From: Verrucomicrobia bacterium SCGC AAA164-M04
GTDB taxonomy: Bacteria > Verrucomicrobiota > Verrucomicrobiae > Verrucomicrobiales > Akkermansiaceae
NCBI GenBank assembly: GCA_000383735.1
Contig: KB912070.1
Location: forward strand, 7,334-71,333
Direction of reading: 5' to 3'
Length of the DNA: 64,000 nucleotides
In this document: positions 60,681 through 64,000 of the stretch, in pieces
Position numbering within the stretch: the first letter of the stretch is position 1
Layout of the letters: every line of letters starts with the position of its first letter
Translations under genes and position numbers: made by a program
The notes under the pieces: model-generated
The model's database searches: none
Seen by the model: the letters and a program-made list of their open reading frames with translations, nothing else
Told to the model about the DNA's origin: nothing

Positions 60681-60976
60681 AAGCTTAATAACATAAGCAT
60701 CCAGATTATTGAAACCGAATAATAAACCAATCGAAGTGAGACTAATCGTCTCTTTGGTTATTACATAGTAGAGCTGATCACTATCGTCTACTTAAGTAGG
60801 AAAGAACTATCTTCATGAAAATATCTCGCGGCCGGATGTTGGTTTTAGAAGAAGGTATTTAGAACTGTCCAAATGCTTGCGGTCGAGAAAGTTTTGGAGT
60901 TGTGCCATCACTAGAGTTGATCTGAAATTTCGGGTCCATATCCAATATCTAGCGAAGGCTTTTGGAGTGAAATAAT

Positions 60977-61939
60977 TTACTTTGGAGTCGCTTCGCCATG
61001 GGGATAACGGTAGTCGGCTTGATTGTCAGTGGAAACCTGTTTGGTCGTGCCTCTATCAGGAGTATAAAGGAAGAGTTTTCGACCTGCATGGTAGACGATT
61101 TCCGATTGGTCGCGTGTCCAGCGCGGGTAGGCAAACCAGATCTTTTTTCCTTCCTCATTTGCGAAGGATTTGAAGTTTGTCATGGCGGGTTTTCTTACAT
61201 TGAAGTCAGCAAAATAAAGAGTGCGACCATGAACGGATTTTTTAAATCCCTTCTGATATTCGAAACAGACTCGTTTTTCATCCACGGAAAGACTGATGCG
61301 AGCGAGGATGCCTCCTTTGTCGAGTTCGCACTGTATACGTTCATACTTCGGTATGCCGTCAAGGTTTGGAGACATCAGGTAATATCCCGGTCCTTGCTTC
61401 GGTGGGTTTGCGCGGACGAGGATTCGACCATCTTTGAGACAGCTGAAAGCCCAAGTATTGAACTCCTTCGGAGTAAGGGCTGTTTCTTGGCCAGGCTTCG
61501 CCCCGATTTTGCTGGCAAAAACGCGATATCGTTGACTACCCGGAGTGCGACGATTCCAGATTGGGGTATTCCTTCCATCGCGGGTCCATGTCTGATTAAA
61601 GTCGGTATGAGTTCCGTCGGTGATCTGATGAAACTCAGTGCCATCCGCATTGATTATACAGATTGCCGTTTTCCAATTACTGACCTCTTTTGTATTCACG
61701 AGGCGCCGAAAAAAGACGAGCTTGTCTCCGGTCTTTGACCAAGAGGGTTTAAAATCCCAGTGACCCTTAGTGATTGGTTTGACTTCGGGAGTGCCAAGGA
61801 TGTTTACGTGGATCTCGCCGTTTTTATAATAGGCGGCGCGATGTCTCTTCTCGGCACCCTGAGAATTATTGACTAAAAAAATTGTGATTAGGAGCGGTGA
61901 AATGGCTGTGAGGATTTGAAAGGCAAAACGATGAGTCAT
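60977..61939 (-). CDS. Secreted TolB-like beta-propeller protein
   Basis: A 320-residue exported protein with signal peptide 'MTHRFAFQILTAISPLLITI'. Repeats of PD40/WD40-like form: 'HWDFKPSWSKTGDKLVFFRR', 'INADGTEFHQITDGTHTDFNQTWTRDG', 'NLDGIPKYERIQCELDKG', 'YPRWTRDQSEIVYHAG', together about six blades, as in TolB-like propellers. Such proteins bind ligands or oligosaccharides; no catalytic residues can be named. It is a lone gene at the right edge of the repeat region. Confidence 0.75.
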   Translation of the reverse strand: MTHRFAFQILTAISPLLITIFLVNNSQGAEKRHRAAYYKNGEIHVNILGTPEVKPITKGHWDFKPSWSKTGDKLVFFRRLVNTKEVSNWKTAICIINADGTEFHQITDGTHTDFNQTWTRDGRNTPIWNRRTPGSQRYRVFASKIGAKPGQETALTPKEFNTWAFSCLKDGRILVRANPPKQGPGYYLMSPNLDGIPKYERIQCELDKGGILARISLSVDEKRVCFEYQKGFKKSVHGRTLYFADFNVRKPAMTNFKSFANEEGKKIWFAYPRWTRDQSEIVYHAGRKLFLYTPDRGTTKQVSTDNQADYRYPHGEATPK

Positions 61940-62151
61940 TTGTCGAGATGATAGGGCCTTGAGAAAGGGTGTAAATATTACTCCTTAGACGTCATGAAAA
62001 AGGTTCAAGAGTGCTCCTCTTAGAAGTTAAAGAATCTCTTGCCGTATTACACAGGGGAAATTGATTGCGGTGTCTGAGCTGGGGCATAAAGGGCTTAAGG
62101 CCCAACGTTATTGTTTTATTGGGTATCTTTTTGTGATAAGACCTCTCATCT

Positions 62152-62778
62152 ATGAGAATTTTAGCATCCACCTTAACTCTATTGTTTGTCTGCACTCTCC
62201 TTTCCTGCGCAGCGGACGGGTTCACGACGATTTTTGACGGAAAGGACCTTTCGAAGATTGAGACTACCGGTAATTGGAAGATCCAGAAAGATGGCTCACT
62301 TTACCTGGAGCCAAGGCCCGGCGAGAAGGGGTGGACGCGTTACGGTTCCTATTTGTGGCTCAAGGATGATTACAAGGACTTTGTTTTCGACTTTGAGTAT
62401 AAGCACGAAAAAGGAGGCAATTCAGGTCTCTATTTTAGGATTTACGATGAGGCTGACCCAACTGTTCACGGCTTCGAGGTTCAGATTCTTGATTGCTTCG
62501 GCAAGAAGAAGCTTGGTCAGCATGACCTTGGAGGAGTGATCCAGACTGCCGGCCCGCTGGCTAATGGCTCGAAGCCTGCCGGTGAATGGAATCGTATGGT
62601 GGTGACAATGAAGAAGGGGAAATTGAGCGTCGTTTTGAACGGTAAGACAGTACAGGACAAGCTGGATCTGGCGGCCAGTAAACCAAAGAGCAAAAAGTTG
62701 GCGGATTCGGGTAAGATCGCCATTCAGGATCACGGCCAGAAGTTTTGGGTGCGTAACTTGAGGGTCAAGAGGTTATAG
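62152..62778 (+). CDS. DUF1080 (3-keto-disaccharide hydrolase-type) lipoprotein
   Basis: A 208-residue protein with a lipoprotein leader (LLFVCTLLSC, Cys at ~19). The DUF1080 concanavalin-like fold spans ~22-208: 'FTTIFDGKDLSKIETTGNWKIQKDG', 'YGSYLWLKDDYKDFVFDFEYKHEKGGNSGLYFR', 'VHGFEVQILD' and 'PAGEWNRMVVTMKKGKLSVVLNG'. Some members hydrolyse 3-keto-glucosides; many simply bind sugars. It is on the + strand, 190 bp before the SGNH hydrolase gene, and both are short secreted proteins. Confidence 0.88.
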   Translation: MRILASTLTLLFVCTLLSCAADGFTTIFDGKDLSKIETTGNWKIQKDGSLYLEPRPGEKGWTRYGSYLWLKDDYKDFVFDFEYKHEKGGNSGLYFRIYDEADPTVHGFEVQILDCFGKKKLGQHDLGGVIQTAGPLANGSKPAGEWNRMVVTMKKGKLSVVLNGKTVQDKLDLAASKPKSKKLADSGKIAIQDHGQKFWVRNLRVKRL

Positions 62779-62968
62779 CTCAGACTCCTCTGTCGGCCGG
62801 GCTTTGATAAGACGCTTGGCGAAGTCGTGCGGTTCCTGCTCGTTCTGGGCGAGGGGCCTTCGTGATTGGGCGGATAAGGGTTGTCTAGGAATTCCCCCCG
62901 GTGGTCTTGGCTAGAAACTTCTGATCTATTTTGCTGTATTACCCATCAAATCAAATAAAACTATACGT

Positions 62969-63673
62969 ATGAAGCTAAGATCTATTCCCTCCGCCTTACT
63001 CGTCGCTGCAACATTCAGTTTTTCGGCTGCATACGCTGGCGAGATTCAAATCAAAGATGGTCAGACCATCGGATTTCTCGGTGACTCCATCACGGCTGCT
63101 GGCGCTCGTTCAGGCGGCTATTGTAATCTTTTTATTCAGGCCCTCAAGGCTGAGGGCATCACCGCCAAGCCAATCTATAAAGGAATCGGGGGCCACAAAT
63201 CCAACCAAATGCTCGAGCGTGTCGATAGAGATATTTTGCAGCACAAGCCTGACTGGATGACTCTTAGTTGCGGGGTTAATGATGTGTGGCACGGTAAAAA
63301 CGGGGTGAACCTCGAAGACTACAAAAAAAATATAACAGCGATAGTCGATAAGGCTCAGGCCGCTGGCGTCAAGGTGTTGATTCTCACATCAACGATGATC
63401 AAAGAGGACCAGAGCGGCGACCTGAATCAGAAGCTTATTCCCTACAATGATTTTCTGCGTGAACTTGCCAAAGAAAAGAAGTGCCTGCTCGCTGACCTCA
63501 ATGCAGATATGCAAGAAGCGTTGAAGACCGCTCCTGCCGATCGCCCCAAAGGAAAAAAACTCACAGGCGACGGGGTCCATATGAACCCTCATGGTAATGT
63601 CATGATGGCGCGCGGTGTTGCGAAGGCCTTGGGTTTCAGCGACGGACAACTGGCTAAGATCGTAACGAGGTAG
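62969..63673 (+). CDS. Secreted SGNH/GDSL hydrolase
   Basis: A 234-residue exported esterase-fold protein; signal peptide MKLRSIPSALLVAATFSFS(AAYA). The blocks are 'IGFLGDSITAAGA' (GDSI, nucleophile Ser), 'IGGHKSNQMLERVDRDIL' (Gly oxyanion), 'LSCGVNDVWHG' (GxND) and 'LTGDGVHMNPHGNVMMA' (Asp-x-x-His). All four SGNH blocks are thus intact. Such enzymes usually remove acetyl or other acyl groups from polysaccharides. It is on the + strand after the DUF1080 gene. No terminator is obvious. Confidence 0.9.
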   Translation: MKLRSIPSALLVAATFSFSAAYAGEIQIKDGQTIGFLGDSITAAGARSGGYCNLFIQALKAEGITAKPIYKGIGGHKSNQMLERVDRDILQHKPDWMTLSCGVNDVWHGKNGVNLEDYKKNITAIVDKAQAAGVKVLILTSTMIKEDQSGDLNQKLIPYNDFLRELAKEKKCLLADLNADMQEALKTAPADRPKGKKLTGDGVHMNPHGNVMMARGVAKALGFSDGQLAKIVTR

Positions 63674-64000
63674 TCAATGAGTTCTTCCCAGTAGCAGGCG
63701 GTCGAAAGACCCTTTGCGCAACTGCATGGCAATCTCTGCGTCGGGGTTATAGATCGGCCAAAGATTGCTTGCCATATTACGTTTAAGGGTTTGCTAGAAA
63801 TCCCCTTAGGCTGGGAAGGTTGCATCAGCCTCGGAATCATACATCCACTTAAGGACCACCCACAGGTCTGATAAAGGCTAGGACATCAGGGTGTGGCTAA
63901 TCTGAAGTAGTTTTTCGAAATCTCGGTCGCCGAGAACACCATTTCGCGATCTCCTTGAGAGTTGGGAATGTTTTGCCAAGAACTAGGGGCCAAACTTTCC
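63674..64000. other. Non-coding right end of the window
   Basis: No convincing gene. A faint A-like segment TTGCTAGAAATCCCCTTAGG lies near 63791, but it matches too poorly to be called a repeat. Confidence 0.3.

Noticed and set aside
62881..62910. Possible eighteenth-plus A copy near 62.9 kb
   Set aside because: Only CTAGGAATT is shared; the rest does not align, so it is too weak to call.

Overview
The window looks like a marine-type member of the Verrucomicrobiota, most likely order Verrucomicrobiales (inference from gene families, not from a marker gene). The clues are a DUF1549/DUF1553 + DUF1501 pair, a PVC-type dehydrogenase/HEAT/cytochrome c protein, DUF1080, CotH/lamin-tail surface proteins, a PEP-CTERM protein, a TSP3 protein with 'ERDARP' repeats, DUF5069, a sulfatase and a CE15 esterase.

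Region 1 (1-26.1 kb) is ordinary chromosome. It holds the end of bamA, a giant LamG/CotH protein, DUF5069-fumarase, an Nramp-type transporter divergent from a cytochrome-oxidase biogenesis operon (ctaB, two Sco-like proteins, a DUF420 protein), sdaA, a prepilin peptidase, the DUF1549/DUF1501 pair, and a tight operon mfd-PPIase-coaD-cstA.

Region 2 (26.1-37.2 kb) is an integrative element in the 3' end of tRNA-Lys(TTT). A 32-bp direct repeat marks attL and attR, and matching 16-bp sites lie just inside both ends. The element has a tyrosine recombinase broken at a C9 tract, an HTH protein preceded by 21-bp-phased operator-like repeats, a primase-like protein, a RepA-type ATPase, and secreted cargo (NPCBM, C-type lectin/LamG/TSP3 and PEP-CTERM proteins).

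Region 3 (37.4-60.7 kb) is the most unusual part. About eighteen copies of an undescribed, same-orientation repeat (module A, about 50 bp plus a variable tail, often continuing into a second module B of about 90-120 bp) separate mostly single genes lying on either strand. The repeat's conserved left edge usually sits close to the gene on its left, whether that is the stop codon of a + gene or the start codon of a - gene. Two lipoprotein families each occur twice, inverted relative to the repeats. Cargo includes a GxGYxYP protein, the PVC dehydrogenase fusion, a sulfatase, a CotH protein, an orphan GspE/PilB ATPase, glutaredoxin, a CE15 esterase, an alpha/beta hydrolase with an SHD1 tail and several small membrane proteins. 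It behaves like a cassette array, but no attC site or integron integrase is visible. Module B also occurs twice inside the tRNA-Lys element, around the PEP-CTERM gene.

Region 4 (61-64 kb) carries a TolB-like propeller, a DUF1080 lipoprotein and an SGNH hydrolase.

The secreted esterases, sulfatase, DUF1080 and propeller proteins suggest use of complex polysaccharides. No rRNA, CRISPR array or insertion sequence was seen.
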